In this document: positions 1 through 5,409 of the stretch, one piece after another
Numbering within the stretch: position 1 is the stretch's first letter
Layout of the letters: each line of letters begins with the position of its first letter
Origin: Candidatus Bathyarchaeota archaeon
GTDB lineage: Archaea > Thermoproteota > Bathyarchaeia > Bathyarchaeales > Bathycorpusculaceae
Assembly: GCA_013330975.1 (NCBI GenBank)
Contig: DUHG01000033.1
Span: forward strand, 1-5,479
Direction of reading: 5' to 3'
Length of the DNA stretch: 5,479 nucleotides
Position numbers and translations under genes: made by a program
The notes under the pieces: generated by a model
What the model saw: the letters and a program-made list of their open reading frames with translations, nothing else
Told to the model about the DNA's origin: nothing
The model's database searches: none

Positions 1-24
1 GAAGATTTACTTCTATTTCTGAAG

Positions 25-2454
25 CTACCATTCCCAATCTGGCTTGGGTTTGATTAGGGGTTTGCCAGCAGCCATAGCTGATTGCTCTGCAAGGCGCTCG
101 AGAATTATTTTCTGTTCTATGCTCGCAACCAAGTTCTTCGTCGTGAACAATGCATCATTGTTTACTGAAATGCTGTCTATTCCAGCTCTGACCAGGAACT
201 CGGCAAAGTCTGGCAAGTTTGAGGGACCCTCACCGCATATGGAGACTGTGCAACCGTTTTGGTGCGCAACCTCGATCAGGTGGGCGATTATTCTTTTCAC
301 TGCAGGGTCACGTTCGTCGAAGTAGCCCATTTGACCTAAACGTTCTGAATCTCTGTCTATCATCAGAATGCCTTGCGTCATATCGTTTGAGCCTATTGAG
401 AATCCGTCGACAAGTTTGGAGAACTCGTCGGCCATTATAGCGATGGAGGGCGTTTCAGCCATGAACCAGACTTTGAAATCGCGTGATCGTTCAAGCCCTT
501 CTTCCTTCAATATTTCCATGCATTTCTTGGCTTCCCACAGCGTGCGAACCATCGGAAGCATGACATAGACGTTTTTAAGACCCCATTCTGTGCGGCATTT
601 CTTTATAGCTTGGCACTCAAGCCTGAAAGCTGCCTGATACCAGTTGCTGATGTATCGGCTGCATCCTCTCCAGCCAAGCATTGGATTTTCTTCGACAATT
701 TCATACTTGTCGCCACCCTTCAGTTCTCTGTACTCATTGGTTTTGAAATCGCTCAGGCGCACAACCACGGGTCTAGGCTGGATTGCACGGGCAACAGTAG
801 CGACACCTTCTGCCAATTTGTCAACAAATTTCTGGCTATCGCCCGTGTCAACGAAATGCATCGGGTGCTCGCCTATGTAGCTCGCCAAGATGAATTCGGT
901 GCGCATAAGACCAATGCCTTCGAAAGGCAGATCCAAGTAGTCATTTATTTTGTCGGGAACACCCAAATTCATGTAAATTTTCGTAGCCGTAACGGGAACA
1001 GACTCAATTACACGTATTTCGCCTGCTACAGTAGCGCCCTTTGAAGCTATTGGTTTAGCCGCTTCAGCCAAAACTCCTTCGTAAACTATTCCGTTCCTTG
1101 AATCAACCGTGTACTGTTTCCCCGTTTCCATCACTTTCGTAGCTGTTTCAGTTCCAACGATGCAGGGTATACCAAGCTCACGACTCACGATTGCCGCGTG
1201 GGAAGTTACGCCACCTTTATTGGTGACTATTGCACTGGCGATTTTCATGAACGGGACAAAGTCAGGATTAGTCATGTCGGTTACGAGGATATCTCCCTTG
1301 TTCATCAACTTTGAAGCTTCATCGGGAGAAAATACGATCTTTGCTATGCCTATACCGTAGCCTCTCTTGCCCGCTGATTGCCCTTTCGCCGCAACTTTAA
1401 GTTCATCTTTTGATCTACCTTCTTCACTTCCAATTGGCGTTTCCATTGGTTTACCACCCCACACGGTCTCGGGACGAGCTTGAACGAGGAACATGTTCAT
1501 TGGAAAAGATAAGTCTTTGTCAATCGCCCACTCTATATCCATAGCTTTGCCATAGTGGTTCTCAATCAGCTTCGCCAACTCGGCAAGCTTGATAATTTCT
1601 TCATCACTTAGACATGTCTCTTTTTGCTTATCTTCGGGCACATCCATATGAACCGTTTTACCCGTTTCTTGGTCGCGAACGTACTGAATTGTCTTTTTGG
1701 CTATTCGCCGCGAAGTAATTTTCATCGTATTTTTATCAACTACGAAGTCATCTGGGTTAACGGCGCCTGAAACAACTGACTCGCCCAAACCGTAGTTGCC
1801 TTCGATAACAATCTCATCATTATTACCCGTTACAGGATTAATTGTGAACATGACTCCAGCGGCTCTAGAATTTACCATTTTCTGAACGCCGACACTGATG
1901 AAAACTTTCTCGTGGGCGAACCCCTTCTCGTTTCGATAAAAGATTGCGCGGGGAGTGAAAAGACTTGACCAACACTTCACAACTGCCCCTGCAAGATCAT
2001 CTGCGCCTTTGATATTCAAGTACGTCTCTTGTTGCCCAGCGAAAGAAGCATCTGGAAGGTCTTCTGCCGTGGCACTCGATCTTACGGCAACGAAAGCATC
2101 CTTTAGGTTGAGCCTTTTGCAGAGTTCTTTGTAGGCTGCTTTTACTGCGGTTTCAATTTCCTTTGGCATAGGTGTCTTTTCGATGAGTTCACGAATTTTC
2201 TTTGAGGCAGCATCGTATTGTTTTGGATCATTGGGGTCTGTAACGGTCTCATCAATTACTAAGTAGATCTTCGAGGCGATTCGGGTCTCCTCGATAAACT
2301 TTTCATAAGAATATGCCGTTACAGCAAATCCCGGGGGTACCGGGAGTCCAGCGTTAATCATTTCGCCTAGGCTGGCGTTTTTGCCCCCGACAATGGGCAC
2401 GTCAGTGTTTCTTAGATTCTCAAACCATAGAACCAGATCTTTCTTTGAGCTCAA
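25..2454 (-). CDS. ppsA: phosphoenolpyruvate synthase (pyruvate, water dikinase)
   Basis: Cytosolic enzyme converting pyruvate + ATP + water to PEP + AMP + Pi, the entry to gluconeogenesis. All three parts of the 809-residue protein are visible. The N-terminal ATP-grasp part has VGGKNASLGEM (22-32), VRSSATAEDLPDASFAGQQ (124-142), YGLGESVVSG (221-230) and VQARPET (324-330). The swivelling phosphohistidine domain has GGVTSHAAIVSRELG (414-428), with His419 as the predicted phospho-carrier. The C-terminal PEP/pyruvate TIM barrel has GIGLMRTEF (513-521), RLSDFKTNEYRELKGG (566-581), ENPMLGWRG (589-597), GSNDMTQ (688-694) and CGEGPSN (740-746), with Cys740 as the likely acid/base residue. Length and the NEYRELKGG and ENPMLGWRG blocks favour PEP synthase over pyruvate phosphate dikinase. 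The start is TTG, overlapping the rpl10e stop as TTGA; GGAG at 2460-2463 lies five bases upstream, and no ATG occurs in the next part of the frame. The frame is intact and ends Asp-Trp-Glu-Trp, TAG. Confidence 0.97.
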   Translation of the reverse strand: MSSKKDLVLWFENLRNTDVPIVGGKNASLGEMINAGLPVPPGFAVTAYSYEKFIEETRIASKIYLVIDETVTDPNDPKQYDAASKKIRELIEKTPMPKEIETAVKAAYKELCKRLNLKDAFVAVRSSATAEDLPDASFAGQQETYLNIKGADDLAGAVVKCWSSLFTPRAIFYRNEKGFAHEKVFISVGVQKMVNSRAAGVMFTINPVTGNNDEIVIEGNYGLGESVVSGAVNPDDFVVDKNTMKITSRRIAKKTIQYVRDQETGKTVHMDVPEDKQKETCLSDEEIIKLAELAKLIENHYGKAMDIEWAIDKDLSFPMNMFLVQARPETVWGGKPMETPIGSEEGRSKDELKVAAKGQSAGKRGYGIGIAKIVFSPDEASKLMNKGDILVTDMTNPDFVPFMKIASAIVTNKGGVTSHAAIVSRELGIPCIVGTETATKVMETGKQYTVDSRNGIVYEGVLAEAAKPIASKGATVAGEIRVIESVPVTATKIYMNLGVPDKINDYLDLPFEGIGLMRTEFILASYIGEHPMHFVDTGDSQKFVDKLAEGVATVARAIQPRPVVVRLSDFKTNEYRELKGGDKYEIVEENPMLGWRGCSRYISNWYQAAFRLECQAIKKCRTEWGLKNVYVMLPMVRTLWEAKKCMEILKEEGLERSRDFKVWFMAETPSIAIMADEFSKLVDGFSIGSNDMTQGILMIDRDSERLGQMGYFDERDPAVKRIIAHLIEVAHQNGCTVSICGEGPSNLPDFAEFLVRAGIDSISVNNDALFTTKNLVASIEQKIILERLAEQSAMAAGKPLIKPKPDWEW

Positions 2455-2984
2455 TCCGTCTCCATCTCCGCCTCGTTGGTCATGTCTGGAGATTGAATCT
2501 TTTCGACAACCACTCTGCAGGGGATGGGAAGTTTCGCGCTTCCTCGCTTGAGGGATTCCTTCGCAGTCTCAACCGCGCCGGCTTTCACTCTCACGGTCAT
2601 AATTAGCGCGTCTGGCTCAATTCGGGCTGCGGTACCTATTGGTTTTCCGAAAGACCGGCGCATTCCTTGTTGGAGGCGGTCAGCGTGAGCGCCAAAGATC
2701 ATTTTGTTCTCTCGAAGAATAACGTGAGGATAAGGATGCACCAACATCAAATATTCGTTCACAAGTTTGTCCATCAGGACACGGTTTGTCGCAACGCGCG
2801 CTGCTTCCAAAGCGCTATGACGGATTTGGGCTCTTTTCAAAGCAATTAGCCTGGCTTCATAGTCAAAAGAGGCTTTGGTGTCGCCCATTGTGAACTTAAC
2901 TATTTTGGGAGGCGGAAAACCTTTCGTGTACTGTTTCCGCGTATAAGCTTGCCCTCTCACGGGCCTGTAATTACGTGCATGCAT
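2451..2984 (-). CDS. rpl10e: 50S ribosomal protein L10e (uL16 family)
   Basis: Large-subunit ribosomal protein of the archaeal/eukaryotic L10e (uL16) family, which sits near the A-site tRNA elbow and the peptidyl-transferase region. The 177-residue product shows the family pattern. It has a basic N-terminus, NYRPVRGQAYTRKQY (5-19), then PPPKIVKFTMG (24-34), a middle helical stretch (about 44-80), PHVILRENKM (86-95) and ADRLQQGMRRSFGKPIGTAA (101-120), which are the most conserved blocks. A beta-rich end follows, with LPIPCRVVVEKIQ (152-164). The last dozen residues (SPDMTNEAEMETD) form an acidic tail unlike the basic body. The ATG at 2982-2984 gives the expected N-terminus. A TATA-like box at 3019-3026 predicts transcription starting about 12-15 bases before the ATG, and I see no strong Shine-Dalgarno there. 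The gene leads the ppsA operon. The family assignment is secure from sequence motifs; the operon is inferred from the overlap. Confidence 0.96.
   Translation of the reverse strand: MHARNYRPVRGQAYTRKQYTKGFPPPKIVKFTMGDTKASFDYEARLIALKRAQIRHSALEAARVATNRVLMDKLVNEYLMLVHPYPHVILRENKMIFGAHADRLQQGMRRSFGKPIGTAARIEPDALIMTVRVKAGAVETAKESLKRGSAKLPIPCRVVVEKIQSPDMTNEAEMETD
2460..2463 (-). promoter_or_regulatory. ribosome binding site of ppsA inside rpl10e
   Basis: On the minus strand GGAG lies within the last codons of rpl10e, five bases before the TTG at 2452-2454. It sits in a purine-rich run (GGAGATGGAGACGGA). It supports the TTG start and translation of ppsA by ribosomes initiating or re-initiating at the TTGA overlap. 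Confidence 0.6.
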
Positions 2985-3018
2985 GCAAGGTCCCTTTTTT
3001 AGGTTACCCCCTAAGCGC

Positions 3019-3028
3019 TATTTAAACG
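3019..3028 (-). promoter_or_regulatory. TATA box of rpl10e-ppsA operon
   Basis: Read on the minus strand, the sequence is CGTTTAAATA, an archaeal-type TATA element (TTTAAATA, 3019-3026) with the A-rich ACAAATCG upstream as a possible BRE. Its centre is about 39 bases from the rpl10e ATG. A normal 25-base offset puts the transcription start near 2996-2999, in an A/G-rich stretch, giving a leader of roughly 12-15 bases. Assigned by position and composition only. Confidence 0.6.
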
Positions 3029-3074
3029 ATTTGTAACTTTCCCAGAGAGCGCTGGATGACTGGTTTCCCAATAA

Positions 3075-3119
3075 GTGCGCAAGAGAGAACAAAGACAAAC
3101 TAATTATGCGCTTGCGCAC
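3075..3119. repeat. 9-base inverted repeat in divergent promoter region
   Basis: GTGCGCAAG at 3075-3083 is repeated in exact inverse complement as CTTGCGCAC at 3111-3119, with 27 bases between. The right copy also forms a local dyad, TGCGC-TT-GCGCA (3107-3118). The arms are GC-rich in an otherwise AT-rich intergenic stretch and lie just upstream of the 3122-3136 palindrome. They could be paired operator half-sites or a stem; no function can be assigned. Confidence 0.5.
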
Positions 3120-3121
3120 CT

Positions 3122-3136
3122 CTTTATTGAATAAAG
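3122..3136. promoter_or_regulatory. perfect 15-base palindrome over putative TATA of the methyltransferase gene
   Basis: CTTTATT-G-AATAAAG is a perfect inverted repeat with a one-base centre. Its left arm, CTTTATTG, is also the best TATA-like element for the plus-strand gene: its centre is about 27 bases before the TTG start, which predicts a leaderless or nearly leaderless transcript. The overlap of dyad symmetry with the TATA position is what an archaeal repressor site would look like, but AT-rich symmetry can arise by chance. Confidence 0.45.
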
Positions 3137-3152
3137 TCTGGAAGATTCCGAA

Positions 3153-4451
3153 TTGAGCCAAGTAGTAGTCCCAGGAAAAAACTGGAAACTCTCCCTCGCT
3201 GAACTGATCGCATTACTGGAAGCAAGGAAAATCCAGTTTAAAGTGGGCGAGTTTGCGAGGGAGTTTTTTGCCATTCACACAGATAGTCATGGGGTCTCTC
3301 TTGACGTTTCGAGTTTTGGAGGCGTCATAAAAATCGGTCGTATAGAAGAAGTCATTCAGACTGAGATGTTTGAGAAAGCTTTCGGACAAGCAGACAAGAA
3401 AGTCAAAAATGATATTGCAGAACAAATCTTGTCAGGCCGTCTGTTTTCTGGAATGTTGGGGAAAGTCTCATCGAAATATCTTTTCGGGGTTAGCGTTTAC
3501 TGCGCAAAAGACAGCCTGCGTCCTGCAGCTGCCAGTATACAAAGGTTTGTGGGCAGCTCGATAAAAAAGGGGGTGGCGTTGCAAGATAAGAAGGCAGAAT
3601 TCATGGGCTTTCCCAAGGAAAGACGGCAACCACAGTTGACACATGTTGAGGTTCTGAAGAAGAATCTTGTTGATAATAGAGCTGAGGTTTTGGTGTGCAT
3701 TGGCAGAATACAGACTTTGTTGGCAATAACTTCGAGTGTGCATAACCCTTTTGAATTTCAAAAGAGAGACGTGGGGAAACCGAGTCAGCGAAAGATTTTC
3801 GCTATTCCACCGCGGCTGGCTAGGATTATGGTGAATTTGGCTGAATGCAATGCGGGGAAAGTCTTGTTGGATCCGTTTTGTGGTGTTGGCACGATCCTTC
3901 AGGAAGCATTGCTTGCCAAAGCGCAAGTGGTTGGCGTTGATGCCAACAATTGGTGTGTGGAAGCAGCGACGGAGAACCTTCAGTGGCTAAGGAAAGAGTA
4001 TCAGATTGATGGTGCTGAGTTCAGAGTGCTGAAAGGGGATGCCCTAAGGTTGCAGAGCAGAATAGGGTCAGAGGTAGACTGCATAGTCACGGAACCGGAT
4101 TTAGGACCTGCCCTGCGAGAGATTCCGACAGCGTCGTATGCCCAGAAAATTGTCGAGAAATTATCACCGCTCTATTTTGGTTTTCTCGAGGAGGCACATT
4201 GCATATTGAAGAAGAATGGAAGGTTAGTTATTGTGACGCCGTTTCTGAGGACGCGTTCTGGAAAGCCAGTTACATTGCACGTTGAGGAGAAGGCAGGGGA
4301 GATCGGGTTTAAGATGGCATATCCATTTGGTCGCGCGGATGCTTTCGAATCATATGATTTTGTAAAGGAAGACATGAGGAAAATAAGGCGTTTTGTTGAT
4401 ATTGCTGAACATCACAAAACCGGGCGGGAAATACATGTTTTTCAAAAATAG
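3153..4451 (+). CDS. TrmG10/Trm11-like SAM-dependent RNA methyltransferase (THUMP-class, putative)
   Basis: The predicted 432-residue protein resembles the COG1041 group (Trm11/TrmG10), which N2-methylates guanosine 10 of tRNA. Residues 12-24 (KLSLAELIALLEA) match the family's N-terminal start; residues about 50-165 should be the RNA-binding THUMP-type part, though this is weakly recognisable. LTHVEVLKKNL (162-172) and IPPRLARIMVNLA (218-230) form the linker and motif X. The Rossmann domain has motif I DPFCGVGTILQEAL (240-253), GVDAN (261-265) and GDALRL (295-300). Motif IV reads TEPDLGP (313-319) instead of the amino-methylase D/N-P-P-Y/F, so the exact reaction is uncertain. The start is TTG; CTG at 3138 is the only upstream alternative before the in-frame TAA at 3132, and the first in-frame ATG is codon 71. 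GGAAG at 3140-3144 is a weak, distant ribosome site, and the TATA position would allow a leaderless mRNA. It is divergent from rpl10e and convergent with the Dcd-like gene. Confidence 0.82.
   Translation: MSQVVVPGKNWKLSLAELIALLEARKIQFKVGEFAREFFAIHTDSHGVSLDVSSFGGVIKIGRIEEVIQTEMFEKAFGQADKKVKNDIAEQILSGRLFSGMLGKVSSKYLFGVSVYCAKDSLRPAAASIQRFVGSSIKKGVALQDKKAEFMGFPKERRQPQLTHVEVLKKNLVDNRAEVLVCIGRIQTLLAITSSVHNPFEFQKRDVGKPSQRKIFAIPPRLARIMVNLAECNAGKVLLDPFCGVGTILQEALLAKAQVVGVDANNWCVEAATENLQWLRKEYQIDGAEFRVLKGDALRLQSRIGSEVDCIVTEPDLGPALREIPTASYAQKIVEKLSPLYFGFLEEAHCILKKNGRLVIVTPFLRTRSGKPVTLHVEEKAGEIGFKMAYPFGRADAFESYDFVKEDMRKIRRFVDIAEHHKTGREIHVFQK
4444..4448 (-). terminator. T-run candidate after the Dcd-like gene
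   Basis: The minus strand reads TATTTTTG about 10 bases beyond the Dcd-like stop, inside the last codons of the methyltransferase gene. It is a minimal T-tract, so this is a weak assignment based on position. Confidence 0.25.
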
Positions 4452-4457
4452 TGCTCG

Positions 4458-4976
4458 CTAAACCAGCCGTTTGTTTTTGAACCAAGTTTTTGCAAGTTCC
4501 TCATAGTCGGGGAATACTTTTTTGAGGATAGGGATGTACATTTTTACTTCTTCGTCGGAAAGGTATTGGAACTGGAATTCGCCCATGTATGGGGCTGGTT
4601 CCCCTTCGCGGGAGATGAATTCCATGTGCATGAAGGGGTCTCCGCGCTTGATTGTTATCGGTTTTCTATCGTTGCTGAGATTGACAAGTTCAAGGACTAT
4701 GCGTCCGATGAAACCGCTGTGAATTTTTGCAGCGTTCAAGAAGGACAAGCCCATACGTCCGTATTTGCTTTTGGCCGTCAGGTGAGCGACGTAGTTGGGT
4801 GGTGTGAAGACAACTTCGTAAGAAACTATGTTCTTGTGTTCAAGGTAGTGAACGGTGGTCTCCTCTTTGACCGTTAGAATGTAGCCGTCTCCGTCCAAAA
4901 GAGTGTAATCGTGAGGATAAACACACTTGAAATCATCAATTAGTTCCTTGAATCTGTCTCGACCTAGGATGCCCAT
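4458..4976 (-). CDS. dcd: divergent dCTP deaminase / dUTPase-fold protein
   Basis: A 172-residue member of the dCTP deaminase/dUTPase fold, enzymes that form trimers and supply dUMP precursors or remove dUTP in the cytosol. Recognisable blocks are KSKYGRMGL (69-77, corresponding to RSSLARLGL), KIHSGFIGRIVLELVN (84-99, corresponding to RIDPGW..IVLEF.N), RGDPFMHMEF (111-120) and APYMGEFQFQY (128-138, like the Y.GKYQ.Q end of deaminases). By hand alignment to E. coli Dcd, Ser111, Arg115 and catalytic Glu138 are kept as Ser70, Arg74 and Glu96. Asp128 is replaced by His86, the Pro after it by Ser87, and the Gln of the G..I.Q block by His117. The N-terminal P.S.DL.LG block is barely recognisable (GDGYILTVKE, 29-38). 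Deaminase, dUTPase or both remain possible, and the gene symbol is tentative. ATG at 4974-4976 is preceded by GAGG seven bases upstream and a clear TATA box, so the start is well supported. Confidence 0.78.
   Translation of the reverse strand: MGILGRDRFKELIDDFKCVYPHDYTLLDGDGYILTVKEETTVHYLEHKNIVSYEVVFTPPNYVAHLTAKSKYGRMGLSFLNAAKIHSGFIGRIVLELVNLSNDRKPITIKRGDPFMHMEFISREGEPAPYMGEFQFQYLSDEEVKMYIPILKKVFPDYEELAKTWFKNKRLV
4470..4491 (+). terminator. T-rich terminator candidate after the methyltransferase gene
   Basis: Two T-tracts (TTTGTTTTT at 4470-4478 and TTTTT at 4487-4491) follow the TAG at 4449-4451, as in archaeal T-run termination. They lie inside the 3' end of the opposing Dcd-like gene. No hairpin accompanies them. 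Confidence 0.35.
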
Positions 4977-4983
4977 CGATATT

Positions 4984-4987
4984 CCTC
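4984..4987 (-). promoter_or_regulatory. Shine-Dalgarno of the Dcd-like gene
   Basis: GAGG on the minus strand is separated by seven bases from the ATG, a normal archaeal spacing. It fixes this ATG as the start of the Dcd-like gene. Confidence 0.6.
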
Positions 4988-5016
4988 GAAGCTTTCAATC
5001 AATACTGAAAAGGCTA

Positions 5017-5025
5017 ATTATATAT
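5017..5025 (-). promoter_or_regulatory. TATA box of the Dcd-like gene
   Basis: The minus strand reads GCAAAAAATATATAATTAG: an A-run resembling a BRE followed by ATATATAAT. The centre is about 45 bases from the ATG at 4974-4976, so transcription should start near 4995, leaving a leader of about 20 bases that includes the GAGG ribosome site. Confidence 0.65.
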
Positions 5026-5146
5026 TTTTTGCAGAGGCTGAAATCGGCTTGGCTTCAAGAAACTGCTGATGGCGACATTTGTTGAATGGTCTGGCTCATC
5101 CAGTATTATACCATGTACTCGCGAATTTGAACCGAGGATTGAGTGA

Positions 5147-5293
5147 CTATGCATTGAGGTGGTTAGATGCGTACCATTTGGCTATTTCAACTATGGCTTT
5201 GTTTGAATACCCGTTTTCTTTGAGGGCTTTCTTCAGATCGTCAAGAGTATTAATATTCACGTTAACCACCGAATCCACATGCCTGCAATTCAT
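5147..5293 (-). CDS. small hypothetical helical protein (37-48 residues)
   Basis: I do not recognise this gene. From the ATG at 5291-5293 it encodes 48 residues. After a variable N-terminus, the sequence INTLDDLKKALKENGYSNKA followed by IVEIAKWYASNHLNA looks like two amphipathic helices joined by a Gly-Tyr-Ser turn: real protein character, with no membrane segment or cysteine motif. Two starts are plausible. The ATG lies about 30 bases below a TATA-like box, suiting a nearly leaderless mRNA. A GTG at 5258-5260 would give 37 residues and has GGTGG at 5266-5270, five bases upstream, a good archaeal ribosome site that points straight at the conserved-looking part. The same frame stays open up to 5458, but that N-terminal stretch looks non-coding and would place the TATA box inside the gene. 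It probably forms its own transcript upstream of, and in the same direction as, the Dcd-like gene. Function unknown. Confidence 0.55.
   Translation of the reverse strand: MNCRHVDSVVNVNINTLDDLKKALKENGYSNKAIVEIAKWYASNHLNA
5266..5270 (-). promoter_or_regulatory. alternative ribosome binding site in the small gene
   Basis: GGTGG on the minus strand lies five bases before the GTG codon at 5258-5260 and matches the archaeal GGTG(A) Shine-Dalgarno core. It makes a 37-residue product at least as credible as the 48-residue one. Confidence 0.35.
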
Positions 5294-5317
5294 ATTTAAC
5301 GCTTGATTCCGTACCAA

Positions 5318-5327
5318 GAATATATCA
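5318..5327 (-). promoter_or_regulatory. TATA-like box for the small gene
   Basis: The minus strand reads CGATTTTTGATATATTC, a BRE/TATA-like element centred about 30 bases from the ATG at 5291-5293. It would start transcription near 5298. Because the core is nearly symmetrical (GAATATATC on the other strand), it could also serve a plus-strand transcript starting near 5348. Confidence 0.4.
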
Positions 5328-5362
5328 AAAATCGGAAGAGCTACCCGAATTAGACAGGCATC

Positions 5363-5409
5363 GCTATAGCTCCGCGCTATCTGGCAGGAGTTTCCACTTT
5401 GGCAGATAG
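5363..5409. other. overlapping alternative hairpins, possible structured RNA
   Basis: CTATCTG (5377-5383) pairs with CAGATAG (5403-5409). On the minus strand the interior can extend this with two more pairs after a C-C mismatch, and with a three-pair stem closed by a GGAA tetraloop. A second hairpin, ATAGC-TCCGC-GCTAT (5366-5380), shares the CTAT and excludes the first. GCTATAGC (5363-5370) is itself palindromic. No known RNA family is recognised. A plus-strand T-run at 5451-5455 could end a short transcript. The rest of 5294-5479 shows no convincing protein gene. Confidence 0.3.

Noticed and set aside
1..24. GAAG-ATTTA-CTTC hairpin after the ppsA stop as a terminator
   Set aside because: Four base pairs with no T-run on the minus strand is too weak, and the window ends before downstream sequence can be judged.
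610..1044. Open frame of 144 codons on the plus strand inside ppsA
   Set aside because: It is antisense to strongly conserved PEP synthase motifs, has no ribosome site or family resemblance, and is a typical shadow frame.
3468..3926. Open frame of 152 codons on the minus strand inside the methyltransferase gene
   Set aside because: It runs opposite conserved linker and motif I sequence; composition is irregular (His/Cys/Ser-rich) and no start signals are visible.
4566..4877. Plus-strand frame of 103 codons across the Dcd-like gene
   Set aside because: It is a mirror of the conserved fold motifs on the other strand with no promoter or domain of its own.
5041..5100. C/D-box guide RNA, suggested by CTGATGG at 5066-5072 and GGATGAG on the opposite strand
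   Set aside because: No D box (CTGA) with proper spacing and no C'/D' pair could be found on either strand.
5079..5306. Plus-strand frame of 75 codons opposite the small gene
   Set aside because: The minus-strand frame has the better helical pattern, TATA-like box and ribosome site; this one is rich in Leu/Phe/Ser from reverse-complement Lys/Glu codons.
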